Source: an uncultured Bacilli bacterium
GTDB taxonomy: Bacteria > Bacillota_I > Bacilli_A > RF39 > UBA660
Assembly: GCA_934101225.1 (NCBI GenBank)
Contig: CAKOQK010000028.1
Coordinates: 1 to 15,082 of the forward strand
DNA: 15,082 nt
Direction: 5' to 3'
In this document: positions 1 through 6,673 of the stretch, piece by piece
Numbering within the stretch: the first letter of the stretch is position 1
Layout: each line of letters starts with the position of its first letter
Position numbers and translations under genes: made by a program
The notes under the pieces: model-generated
Seen by the model: the letters and a program-made list of their open reading frames with translations, nothing else
The model's database searches: none
What the model was told of the DNA's origin: nothing

Positions 1-50
1 AATCGAGTAGAGAAAACTTTTCAATAAATTATTGAATACTTTTCCCTCTC

Positions 51-86
51 ACACCACCGTACGTACCGTTCGGTATACGGCGGTTT
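51..86 (-). other. Group II intron domain V catalytic hairpin
   Basis: On the minus strand the 34-base stem-loop begins AACCGCCGTATACCG, has an ACCGAACGGT inner hairpin and closes with ACGGTGGTG. The CGC in place of AGC at the catalytic triad is characteristic of class IIC introns. Domain VI follows at about 2-50 as an A/T-rich hairpin that ends just before CTACTCGAT. Confidence 0.9.
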
Positions 87-1365
87 AATTTGTAATAGTA
101 TGTACTTTCAAATAGTGGTCTAGTGAATTTACTAGACCTCTTTTATTTAATCTTTCTTTGGATATTGCTGTTTCTATCACTCTTGTATGTGCTATATGAT
201 AGTAACCTTTTCTTGAATTTGCTGTAACATAAGCATCTCTATGTGATATACCTAGTTTTCTAAGACAAGTATATCTTTTCTTTATCTTTTTCCATTGTTT
301 CCAAATGATTACTCGCAATTTTCTACGTATGTTTGGGTCAATTTCTTTTGATAATAGAACACTCATATCTGCAATTCTGAAGTAGTTCACCCAACCATAT
401 ATCAATCGTTTTAGTTTAAGAAGTCTTTCATTTAAACTAATACTTCTACTTCTTATAAGTATATCGCGTAGTTTAGTCTTAAACTTTTGTACTGATTTAA
501 TATGTGGCTTTGGTCTCCATTTATTTTGATTAATTTTCTTATAAAATCCAAAACCTAAATATTTTATTTGATTTGGTCTTGCTATTTTACTCTTTTCTAG
601 GTTTACTTTTAATCCTAATTTCTTAGTTATAAAAGTTGTAATACTTTCCATTACTCTATTTGCTGCTTTTTCACTTCTAACCATAATTAAACAATCATCA
701 GCATATCTAACAAAGTTAAGTCCTCTCCTTTCTAGTTCTTCATCAAGTTCATTTAACATGATATTAGATAATAAGGGAGATAAATTACCTCCTTGAGGTG
801 TACCTTTCTTTGTTTCTTGAATTACACCTTTTTCCATTACTCCACTTTGTAAGAATTTTCTTATTAGTGAAATGACGTCATCATCCTTTATGGTTCTGTG
901 TATGATTGCCATTAGTTTATCTTGATTAACTTCATCAAAGAATGATTGTAAATCAATATCTACTATCCAATCATAGCCATCGTTAAAACATTCTAATGCT
1001 TTAATAACTGCCTGCTCACAACATCTATTTGGTCTAAACCCATAAGAATTATCAGAAAATTGTTCTTCATAGATTGACGTTAATACTTGTACAATTGCTT
1101 GTTGTAATACTCTATCAATTACACTAGGTATTCCTAATTTTCTTAGTTTTCCATTTTCTTTTGGTATATAGACTCTTCTTACAGGAAGTGGTTTATATTT
1201 CCTATTTCTTATTTTCCATAGAATTTCTTCTTTATTTTCCTTTATATAAGAAAATAACTCATCAACAGTTATTCCGTCAACTCCATTTGCCCCTTTATTT
1301 TTATAGACTTGTTTGTAAGCTAAGTTTAAATTTTGTTTAGAAAGTATCTTTTCTAAAAGTTCCAT
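85..1365 (-). CDS. ltrA: Group II intron reverse transcriptase/maturase
   Basis: This is the intron-encoded protein that helps splicing and copies intron RNA into DNA at the insertion site. Counting from the chosen start (426 aa), the palm contains VDIDLQSFFDEV (about 135-146), TPQGGNLSPLLSN (about 189-201) and the catalytic YADD (221-224). The maturase X domain follows (about 335-415, with the conserved GYYHIA). There is no C-terminal HNH endonuclease, as usual for class C proteins. I chose the ATG at 1363-1365 because AGAGG lies about 8 bases upstream; an in-frame ATG at 1393-1395 adds 10 residues but has no good ribosome binding site. The stop codon TAA abuts domain V. All catalytic motifs are intact and the length is normal for the family. 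Confidence 0.95.
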   Translation of the reverse strand: MELLEKILSKQNLNLAYKQVYKNKGANGVDGITVDELFSYIKENKEEILWKIRNRKYKPLPVRRVYIPKENGKLRKLGIPSVIDRVLQQAIVQVLTSIYEEQFSDNSYGFRPNRCCEQAVIKALECFNDGYDWIVDIDLQSFFDEVNQDKLMAIIHRTIKDDDVISLIRKFLQSGVMEKGVIQETKKGTPQGGNLSPLLSNIMLNELDEELERRGLNFVRYADDCLIMVRSEKAANRVMESITTFITKKLGLKVNLEKSKIARPNQIKYLGFGFYKKINQNKWRPKPHIKSVQKFKTKLRDILIRSRSISLNERLLKLKRLIYGWVNYFRIADMSVLLSKEIDPNIRRKLRVIIWKQWKKIKKRYTCLRKLGISHRDAYVTANSRKGYYHIAHTRVIETAISKERLNKRGLVNSLDHYLKVHTITN

Positions 1366-1395
1366 ACTTGTTCCTCTCTTTCTATTATCGTGCAT

Positions 1396-1879
1396 AGATT
1401 AACATCTTTTATAGGACTTATTCTTTGAATACGTCAATTTATTACCTATTTATTTATTCTGATTTAATCTATTCCAGTATTAGTAGTTAGAACTACAAAT
1501 TATTCAGTCCTTCCTAGTTTCCTAGTACTACGACCTCTGCTGACTTCTTGCAATAAACCTTTTTCGACCGATTTTCTTAATAGGGTTCTCCTTAACCGTT
1601 TGCAAGACCTCCCGCGGTAAGGCATACATCTTTCCTCGATTAACTACTTACTTTACTACATAAAGTTACGAGTATCTTTTGGACTTTAGTTTGTTGTGCA
1701 ACCTCATCCATTTATGCAGCCTTATAATAAGTTTCTATTCGTTAGCCCTCGATTTTGTTTCACACTTCCTTTAGCCCCAAGCCTCGCGACTGATGCTTTG
1801 TGCTTCCCTAATACTTCGTTGATACCTACGCGTATATTGGACTTTCACCAACTAGATATATGCCATGCACGGCACACAC
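1396..1879 (-). ncRNA. 5' structured RNA of the group IIC intron (domains I-III and start of IV)
   Basis: This 484-base stretch has no gene of its own. It is the ribozyme core upstream of the maturase ORF. On the minus strand it opens with GTGTG, followed by the small TGCC/GGCA hairpin, a GTGAAAGTCC segment, and later GGGAGGTCT and AGTCAGCAGAGG, all recognisable in class C introns. A plus-strand open frame at 1696-1932 is an accident of this structured RNA. EBS1 should pair with the T-rich IBS1 left by the ftsK terminator; I did not assign it base by base. Confidence 0.85.
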
Positions 1880-1906
1880 AAAAAAGGACAAGAAATTATC
1901 TCATCC
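1880..1906 (-). terminator. Rho-independent terminator of ftsK, host site of the intron
   Basis: On the minus strand, GGATGAGA (1906-1899) pairs with TCTTGTCC (1893-1886) around a TAATT loop, giving 8 pairs including two G-T, followed by TTTTTT (1885-1880). The intron begins at the next base. The site lies 69 bases past the ftsK stop. A second small hairpin, CACTAT/ATAGTG around AAA at 1920-1934, sits between stop and terminator and has no T-tract. Confidence 0.85.
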
Positions 1907-1974
1907 TAATCTATTTAAACACTATAAAATAGTGGTCAATATATCTTATTCTAATATTCTAAAAAATTACCAAT

Positions 1975-4209
1975 TTATTCATCTTTTTGTAACTTTATAA
2001 TAACTTCTCGTGGTTTAGATCCATTTTGTGGTCCAATTATTCCTCTTTCTTCAAGTAAATCTACAATTCTAGCGGCTCTTGAAAAACCAACTCTAAATCT
2101 TCTTTGTATCAATGATGCACTTATTTTACCAGTTGTAATTGCAAAATCAACTACATCGTTATATAAAGGATCATCATACTCTTCTGTACCACTATTTGCC
2201 CCAGCCATATGATTATCAGGTATTTCAGTTAAACTATTATCATAACTAGCAACTTGTTCTTTAGATACGTAATCAATTAATCTTTGAGTTTCTTCATCAG
2301 ATATAAAGTTACCTTGAATTCTAACCGGCGTATTTTCTCCCATTGGTAAATATAACATATCACCTTTTCCAAGTAATTTTTCTGCACCACTTCTATCCAA
2401 AATAGTTCTTGAATCTATTTGAGATGCTACTGCAAATGAGATACGTGATGGTATATTTGCTTTAACTACACCTGTAATTACATCAGTTGATGGTCTTTGA
2501 GTTGCAACAATTAAATGAATTCCAGCCGCTCTAGCCATTTGAGTTATGCGCATGATTGAATCTTCTACCTCTTTAGCGGCAACAAGCATTAAATCAGCAA
2601 GTTCATCAATTATAACTAAAATATAAGGCATTTTAGGAACATCAGTATTATTCTTTTTATTACTCTTTTCAATCATTTCATTATATCCAGAAATATTTTT
2701 TACGTTGTTATCAGCAAACTTTTGATATCTATTTTCCATTTCGGCAACTATTTTTTGAAGTACGACATTTGCTTTCTTAGGATCAGTAACAACTGGACAT
2801 AATAAATGAGGTATTCCATTATAATTAGATAATTCAACCTTTTTAGGATCAACTAAAACTAACTTAATGTCATTCGGATTCATTCTCATTAATATTGATG
2901 CAATAAAACTATTGATACAAACTGATTTACCTGAACCAGTAGATCCTGCAACAAGTAAGTGTGGCATTTTAGATAAATCAGCACAGCACGTTCTTCCCAT
3001 TAAATCTTTACCAAGAGCAACTAATATCTTAGCATCATTCATTGATTTTGGAACTGTACTAAGTACTTCTCTAATTGGTACACTAGCAACATTTCTATTA
3101 GGTATTTCAACTCCAACCGTACTTTTTCCCGGAATAGGAGCCTCAATTCTAACGTCCTTAGCAGCAAGTGCTAGTGCTATTTCTTTACTAATACTTGTAA
3201 TTCTATTAACTTTAGTACCTGCCTTAATTTCAACCTCAAACTGAGTTACAGCAGGTCCCTCATGTATTTCAACTACTTTACCAGTAATTTGAAAATCCCT
3301 TAAAACTTTTTCAAGAGCAAGTCTATTTTGATTTAAGAAATCACTATTATTAACCTTTTTAGTTTTAGCTGGAGGATTTAATATATCAAGTGGAGGTAAA
3401 TGATATTCCCCATTTGAACTATTTTGAATAGTTATAGGAGCACTACTAGTTGTTTTTTCTTCTTTATTATTATCATAGTTTTCATTATGAAATCTACTCA
3501 TTTCTTCACTAGAAGTAATCATAACTTTGTTGTTTACAGAACTTACTTGTTCTTCCTCATCATCATCATCATCTTCCTCTTCATCAGATTCACTTAATTT
3601 TAAAGCCTTACTAGATTTAACTCCATCTCCAAGTCCTTTAAAGAACTTAATAATTTTAACTACTATATCAGCAAGTGATACATTAAGAGCCATTACTACT
3701 CCAAATAAGGCAAAAACAGCTAAAATAATATAAGTACCAGTTAAATCAAATAAATTAACAAATCCCCATGAGAAAAATGCTCCAATTATTCCTCCACCAG
3801 TCTGACTTAAATTTATAAAATTTTCACTATTTATTGTATTCATAAAATTATCTATGGTATTTTGAAATATATCATTATTTTTAAGTACTGCACTATCAGC
3901 AATATAGTTAATATGACTAAGAGCAAGTAATGCGATTAGTAAAAGATATAACCCAATTAATCTTGAATTAAAAAACTTAGGTAAATCCCCCTTAATAATC
4001 ATATACATTCCAAGAATAATTAATAGTAAAACAAAAATAGCCCACCAAGTTCCCATTAAAAATATACAAAAAGATTTAATAAGATGTCCTACAGGCCCAA
4101 ATGCTCCTATTCCAATTATTCCAACAAGTACAAGTAATAAACCAATTAGTTCTGAAGAAAATTTAGTCTTACTAGCACTTTCACCTTTTCTCTTTTTCTT
4201 TTTAGCCAT
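1975..4209 (-). CDS. ftsK: DNA translocase FtsK/SpoIIIE
   Basis: This is a membrane-anchored hexameric ATPase that pumps double-stranded DNA at the division septum or, in spore formers, into the forespore. The 744-aa protein has about four N-terminal membrane helices (roughly 20-105 and 135-180), a short linker with an acidic run (about 208-220), alpha/beta motor domains with Walker A GSTGSGKS (422-429) and Walker B YILVIIDELADLM (529-541), and a C-terminal gamma winged-helix domain (about 680-740) with QRRFRVGFSRAARI. Length is normal for the SpoIIIE type. The start follows a MAKKKKRK basic N-terminus and has GGAG 10 bases upstream. Because sigK lies nearby, a SpoIIIE-like sporulation role is plausible, but the sequence alone does not separate the two names. 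Confidence 0.96.
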   Translation of the reverse strand: MAKKKKRKGESASKTKFSSELIGLLLVLVGIIGIGAFGPVGHLIKSFCIFLMGTWWAIFVLLLIILGMYMIIKGDLPKFFNSRLIGLYLLLIALLALSHINYIADSAVLKNNDIFQNTIDNFMNTINSENFINLSQTGGGIIGAFFSWGFVNLFDLTGTYIILAVFALFGVVMALNVSLADIVVKIIKFFKGLGDGVKSSKALKLSESDEEEDDDDDEEEQVSSVNNKVMITSSEEMSRFHNENYDNNKEEKTTSSAPITIQNSSNGEYHLPPLDILNPPAKTKKVNNSDFLNQNRLALEKVLRDFQITGKVVEIHEGPAVTQFEVEIKAGTKVNRITSISKEIALALAAKDVRIEAPIPGKSTVGVEIPNRNVASVPIREVLSTVPKSMNDAKILVALGKDLMGRTCCADLSKMPHLLVAGSTGSGKSVCINSFIASILMRMNPNDIKLVLVDPKKVELSNYNGIPHLLCPVVTDPKKANVVLQKIVAEMENRYQKFADNNVKNISGYNEMIEKSNKKNNTDVPKMPYILVIIDELADLMLVAAKEVEDSIMRITQMARAAGIHLIVATQRPSTDVITGVVKANIPSRISFAVASQIDSRTILDRSGAEKLLGKGDMLYLPMGENTPVRIQGNFISDEETQRLIDYVSKEQVASYDNSLTEIPDNHMAGANSGTEEYDDPLYNDVVDFAITTGKISASLIQRRFRVGFSRAARIVDLLEERGIIGPQNGSKPREVIIKLQKDE

Positions 4210-4229
4210 ATACTATCAACTCCATTATA

Positions 4230-4258
4230 ATTATAAACCATATATAAATTTAATGCAA
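4230..4258 (-). promoter_or_regulatory. Predicted sigma-A promoter of ftsK
   Basis: On the minus strand, TTGCAT (4258-4253) is 17 bases from TATAAT (4235-4230). The start of transcription would be near 4223-4226, giving a leader of under 20 bases in which GGAG is almost the first element. It is back to back with the plus-strand toxin promoter at 4323-4351. Confidence 0.5.
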
Positions 4259-4322
4259 AAAGAAACTGTAAAGTTACATTAAGAATAACTATTTAATTAT
4301 ATTAATATTTTCACTTGTTCGC

Positions 4323-4351
4323 TTGTTTATAAATTACACTAATAGTATAAT
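4323..4351 (+). promoter_or_regulatory. Toxin A promoter
   Basis: TTGTTT (4323-4328), 17-base spacer, TATAAT (4346-4351). Transcription should start near 4358-4360, so the mRNA would begin with AAGGAACAATTAG, the segment complementary to its own 3' end. Copy B has the same elements with the same spacing although its spacer sequence differs. Confidence 0.8.
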
Positions 4352-4387
4352 AACCAATTAAGGAACAATTAGTTGCTGGGTGTCTAT

Positions 4388-4416
4388 CCTCACCTTTTAA
4401 TAATAATAAGATGAGG
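4388..4416 (+). promoter_or_regulatory. Leader hairpin sequestering the toxin A Shine-Dalgarno
   Basis: CCTCA (4388-4392) pairs with TGAGG (4412-4416), which covers the start of the unusually complete Shine-Dalgarno AGGAGGTGAT (4414-4423). TCACCT (4390-4395) could alternatively pair with AGGTGA (4417-4422). Either fold hides the ribosome binding site. Copy B keeps the hairpin with different inner pairs. This suits translational silencing of the full-length mRNA, as in other type I toxins, but is inferred from sequence. Confidence 0.6.
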
Positions 4417-4427
4417 AGGTGATGCAT

Positions 4428-4520
4428 ATGAGTAAAAGAAAATTTATTATTAAATTTCTAAGATACATATGTTTCATTATTCTGTGTATATCTATTTTGG
4501 TATATATAGTAAAAAAATAG
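4428..4520 (+). CDS. Predicted type I toxin, 30-aa hydrophobic peptide (copy A)
   Basis: The peptide starts MSKRKFIIKFLRY, has one membrane-spanning stretch from about residue 13 to 28 with Cys15 and Cys20, and ends in Lys-Lys. A single helix with basic ends fits membrane-acting toxins such as TxpA, BsrG and Fst, but I recognise no specific family. The ATG at 4428 is chosen because AGGAGGTGAT lies at ideal spacing; an in-frame ATG at 4422 overlaps that site. Compared with copy B there are five base changes: three synonymous (codons 19, 24, 26) and two conservative (F6V, I14V). That pattern supports real coding. It is convergent with an antisense RNA. A leaderless bacteriocin or other small membrane peptide is a less likely alternative. 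Confidence 0.8.
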   Translation: MSKRKFIIKFLRYICFIILCISILVYIVKK

Positions 4521-4553
4521 ACACTTAATTATCAAAAAAGATAATTAAATGTC
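4511..4553 (-). terminator. Antisense RNA A terminator
   Basis: On the minus strand, GACATTTAATTATC pairs with GATAATTAAGTGTC around TTTTTT, 14 pairs with one T-G wobble, followed by TATTTTTTT. In the plus-strand RNA the wobble becomes an A-C mismatch and no T-tract follows, so the hairpin is built for the antisense strand. Its T-tract is templated by the toxin's AAA AAA TAG end. It may also stop transcripts from the ABC operon, which has no other visible terminator. Confidence 0.85.
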
Positions 4554-4568
4554 GGTTCTTAATTTTAA

Positions 4569-4616
4569 AGGATAGACATTCAGTATAGCAAAACTAAATG
4601 TTCCTTTTTTTATTTT
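4569..4616 (+). terminator. Toxin A mRNA terminator with alternative 5'-end pairing
   Basis: AGGA and ACATT (4569-4580, separated by a TAG bulge) pair with AATGT and TCCT (4597-4605), followed by TTTTTTTATTTT. The same strands can pair instead with the mRNA 5' end: AGGAACAATTAGT (4361-4373) with ACTAAATGTTCCT (4593-4605), and TGTCTATCCT (4381-4390) with AGGATAGACA (4569-4578). The local and long-range folds exclude each other. Confidence 0.7.
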
Positions 4617-4639
4617 ATGTAAGTTTTCCTTACGTATTC

Positions 4640-4668
4640 ATAATAGCATATTTAATCCTATTCTTCAA
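4640..4668 (-). promoter_or_regulatory. Antisense RNA A promoter
   Basis: On the minus strand, TTGAAG (4668-4663), 17-base spacer, TATTAT (4645-4640); start expected near 4633. The -35 box lies just past the stop codon of the last ABC gene. Copy B has TTGAAA-17-TATTAT although most of the spacer differs, which argues that the boxes are under selection. Confidence 0.75.
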
Positions 4669-4674
4669 GTTCGG

Positions 4675-5442
4675 TTAATTACAATTAACTAGATTAATTG
4701 GACTATTTTTCTTAATTTTATATATAATTCTTATAAAAGATAAAAATGTTATAACACTAATAAATATCCATACATATAGTAAATATCTATAACTAAGTAA
4801 ATTCATAAATTTTATTTCTTTAATAATTACCATCTCTTTTAATATTAAAATTTTACTAAAAATAAAATAAATTAATATAGAAATAACATATAGTAATAAA
4901 TAATATAATATTATAAAAAATAAAGTAATTAATATAATATATTTATCATTAAATCCAAGTAATTTATATAATGATATATCTTTTTCAATATTATAAATTA
5001 TATTAATAGAAAATAAAAATATTAATATTAAAATAATTAACAAGCAAATAATAATTAAACCATTTGTAACATTTTTAGTTAGTTTATAATTATTATTCAT
5101 ATCAAAATTAGATATATATACTGTTTTAAATAGATCTTTATTATTATCTTTAAATCTCATAGCATCATTATAATTTTTAAATATAATATCTATTTCATCA
5201 CTACTCATATTGTTTATAATATCTTCTATTTCATACTCATTTAAATTAATCATTTCTAGATTATAATCATCTTTAAAAGAAAATCTAACTGTTCTATAAA
5301 ACTCACTATTCTTCTTTAAATCAATTTGATAATCAATCGTAAAACTAAAATTTATTAAAAATAATATCGTAAAAAATAGTAACCCTAATACTATTCCATA
5401 TTTAATAATATTATTATGAAAATAAGATTTAATAATTAACAT
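4675..5442 (-). CDS. FtsX-like ABC transporter permease, short subunit
   Basis: This 255-aa membrane protein has one N-terminal helix (about 14-36), an extracytoplasmic domain of some 85 residues, then three helices (about 124-146, 164-192, 219-241). This is the FtsX/MacB permease topology. The cytoplasmic SLYKLLGFNDKYI motif after helix 2 resembles the coupling segment of that family and matches LYKLIGYNNKI in the neighbouring permease. GAGG stands 7 bases before the ATG, and the upstream permease stops 2 bases before its start, so the two are translationally close. It probably pairs with the larger permease and the ATPase. Substrate unknown. The reading frame is very rich in Ile, Asn and Tyr, more AT-driven than the housekeeping genes. 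Confidence 0.8.
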   Translation of the reverse strand: MLIIKSYFHNNIIKYGIVLGLLFFTILFLINFSFTIDYQIDLKKNSEFYRTVRFSFKDDYNLEMINLNEYEIEDIINNMSSDEIDIIFKNYNDAMRFKDNNKDLFKTVYISNFDMNNNYKLTKNVTNGLIIICLLIILILIFLFSINIIYNIEKDISLYKLLGFNDKYIILITLFFIILYYLLLYVISILIYFIFSKILILKEMVIIKEIKFMNLLSYRYLLYVWIFISVITFLSFIRIIYKIKKNSPINLVNCN

Positions 5443-5443
5443 A

Positions 5444-6673
5444 TCATACCTCTTTTCTATTTAATTTTAATTTAAAAATTAACATAATTAATATACAAGT
5501 ATATATCATAAACAAGATACTTCCTAAATAGTTAATATTAATCGTTAAAATATTTGCTTCAGGAAAACTACTCATTAACTTCATAATTATACTTTTAATT
5601 AACGGCATTAATAATAAATGAATTACAAACGATATTAAAGTAAGTATAATATATTCCAATTTAAAAATATTATTAATTATTTTATTATTATATCCAATTA
5701 ACTTATAGAGATTTATATTATAATTATTTTCTTTAATAACATTTTTAATAAACAAATAAATAATTATAATTAAAAGTATTAATATCCCACCACAAATATA
5801 TTTTAAGATATTTTGAGTTAAATTATATAAATCCATATCCAATTCATTTTCTGAAGTTGCATAATAACCTTTTTCTTTTAAAATATTTAATACTTTATTA
5901 ACATTTTTATATTCATTAACAATTAAATAAGCATTATATGATAAATTTTTATCACTTAATATTTTTTGTTTATCATCTTCCCAAATAGATATTGAATTGC
6001 TAACTATCTCATTATAATCATCTTTACTAATATAACAAACATTATAATAATTTAAATCTTCTTTTATATTATAAGTACCAACTAATTTAAAACTTTTATT
6101 ATATGTTTGTTTTACCCTAGATTCTCCTTCTTTAGGATAATATTTTTGATAATAAATTACATCTAAATTATTATTAATTTTATTAGATATATCTAAAATA
6201 TCTTTAGTATCACTTACATAGCCTAAAGGAGCAAATGAAGATGAGCAAATAATTTCTCCACTATTAAGTATTCCTCGTCCATAATCAGGATTAATATTAT
6301 AATTATTTAAATATTCATACACAACAATGTTTGGTTTAGTGTAATTATCAAAATTAAAATCTTTATTAGAACTAAGGCTTAAATTTAATGAATAATAATC
6401 ATCATAATACGCTACTATTTCTTTAATATTTAATGATTTAATATTATTTAATTCCTTTTCTTTATTCATACTATCTAATTTAAGCGATATTGTTTTTAAA
6501 TCTAAATAAGAATTAAACTGTTTATCAAAAAAATTAAATATTGAACTAGTTCCTGTAAATGTTATACTTATTAATAAAAATAATATTAGCATAACTAGTA
6601 AATAAATTATACTTTTAAATTTATTACTTTTTATATTTAATATTGATAATTTAATTAAGTCTAGGAATTTCAT
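5444..6673 (-). CDS. FtsX/MacB-like ABC transporter permease, long subunit
   Basis: The 409-aa protein has a first helix at about 20-42, an extracytoplasmic domain of roughly 240 residues, and three helices near 288-310, 338-362 and 382-404. This is the type VII ABC (MacB/FtsX/LolCE) layout, whose members work by mechanotransmission across the membrane more than by classical channel transport. The coupling segment reads LYKLIGYNNKI. Its start overlaps the ATPase end by 23 bases, and GGAG lies 6 bases upstream. It ends with TGA, which shows TGA is a stop in this genome. The two permeases differ mainly in the size of the external domain and so probably form a heterodimer. Possible roles include peptide export, peptide resistance or cell-wall signalling; the sequence does not decide. 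Confidence 0.82.
   Translation of the reverse strand: MKFLDLIKLSILNIKSNKFKSIIYLLVMLILFLLISITFTGTSSIFNFFDKQFNSYLDLKTISLKLDSMNKEKELNNIKSLNIKEIVAYYDDYYSLNLSLSSNKDFNFDNYTKPNIVVYEYLNNYNINPDYGRGILNSGEIICSSSFAPLGYVSDTKDILDISNKINNNLDVIYYQKYYPKEGESRVKQTYNKSFKLVGTYNIKEDLNYYNVCYISKDDYNEIVSNSISIWEDDKQKILSDKNLSYNAYLIVNEYKNVNKVLNILKEKGYYATSENELDMDLYNLTQNILKYICGGILILLIIIIYLFIKNVIKENNYNINLYKLIGYNNKIINNIFKLEYIILTLISFVIHLLLMPLIKSIIMKLMSSFPEANILTININYLGSILFMIYTCILIMLIFKLKLNRKEV

Larger units (their letters stand above)
2..1879 (-). mobile_element. Group IIC intron, nearly full length, with its own maturase
   Basis: Read on the minus strand, the element starts with GTGTG at 1879, directly after the T-tract of the ftsK terminator, and ends with CTACTCGAT near position 2. 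Domain I (about 1500-1879), domain V (about 51-86) and domain VI (about 2-50) are visible, with the maturase ORF in domain IV. Several blocks resemble the Oceanobacillus iheyensis IIC intron as I recall it, such as the AGTCAGCAGAGGTCGTAGTA segment around 1520-1545 and the GATGAGGTTGCA block near 1700. Domain V carries the CGC triad typical of class C. IIC introns are known to insert after Rho-independent terminators, as here. All parts look intact, so it is probably splicing-competent. The 3' exon is outside the window, so the exact 3' boundary is uncertain by a base or two. Confidence 0.9.
4511..4633 (-). ncRNA. Predicted antisense antitoxin RNA (copy A)
   Basis: A minus-strand transcript of about 120 bases is bounded by the promoter at 4640-4668 and the intrinsic terminator at 4511-4553. 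It begins at a GTAAG/CTTAC stem-loop (4633-4619) and covers the 3' end of the toxin mRNA from its terminator back to the last two codons. Convergent 3' overlap is the arrangement of txpA/RatA and bsrG/SR4 in Bacillus subtilis. Action through pairing, RNA decay or blocked translation is inferred. Confidence 0.75.
4301..4668 (+). repeat. Direct repeat, copy A: type I toxin-antitoxin cassette
   Basis: This region aligns almost base for base with 7398-7772, from ATTAATATTTTCACTTGTTCGC to CATAATAGCATATTT. It lies between divergent ftsK and the 3' end of the ABC operon. It contains a toxin promoter, leader hairpin, 30-codon ORF, toxin terminator and a convergent antisense RNA gene. Similarity fades outside these elements. 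I see no target-site duplication and no transposase, so it is a dispersed gene cassette and not an obvious insertion sequence. Confidence 0.9.

Noticed and set aside
1696..1932. Plus-strand 78-codon open frame
   Set aside because: It lies antisense to the structured intron RNA and ftsK terminator, has no ribosome binding site, and its composition reflects ribozyme sequence.
1920..1934. CACTAT/ATAGTG hairpin as the ftsK terminator
   Set aside because: No T-tract follows on the minus strand; the 1880-1906 hairpin fits better.
2867..3244. Plus-strand open frame opposite ftsK
   Set aside because: Shadow of a conserved coding region; no ribosome binding site or promoter.
3527..3733. Plus-strand open frame with a long Ser run
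   Set aside because: The Ser run is the complement of the acidic Glu/Asp codons in ftsK.
4428..4520. Peptide as a leader peptide or attenuator for a downstream gene
   Set aside because: The downstream genes run on the opposite strand, and the ORF has its own terminator.
4301..4668. Cassette as a miniature inverted-repeat transposable element
   Set aside because: The inverted segments are internal to the predicted transcript, matched to its 5' end and terminator, and the similarity extends beyond them to both promoters. No target duplication is visible.
5444..5446. TGA read as Trp (Mollicutes code)
   Set aside because: TGA ends the long permease exactly before the next gene, and Trp codons in ftsK are TGG.
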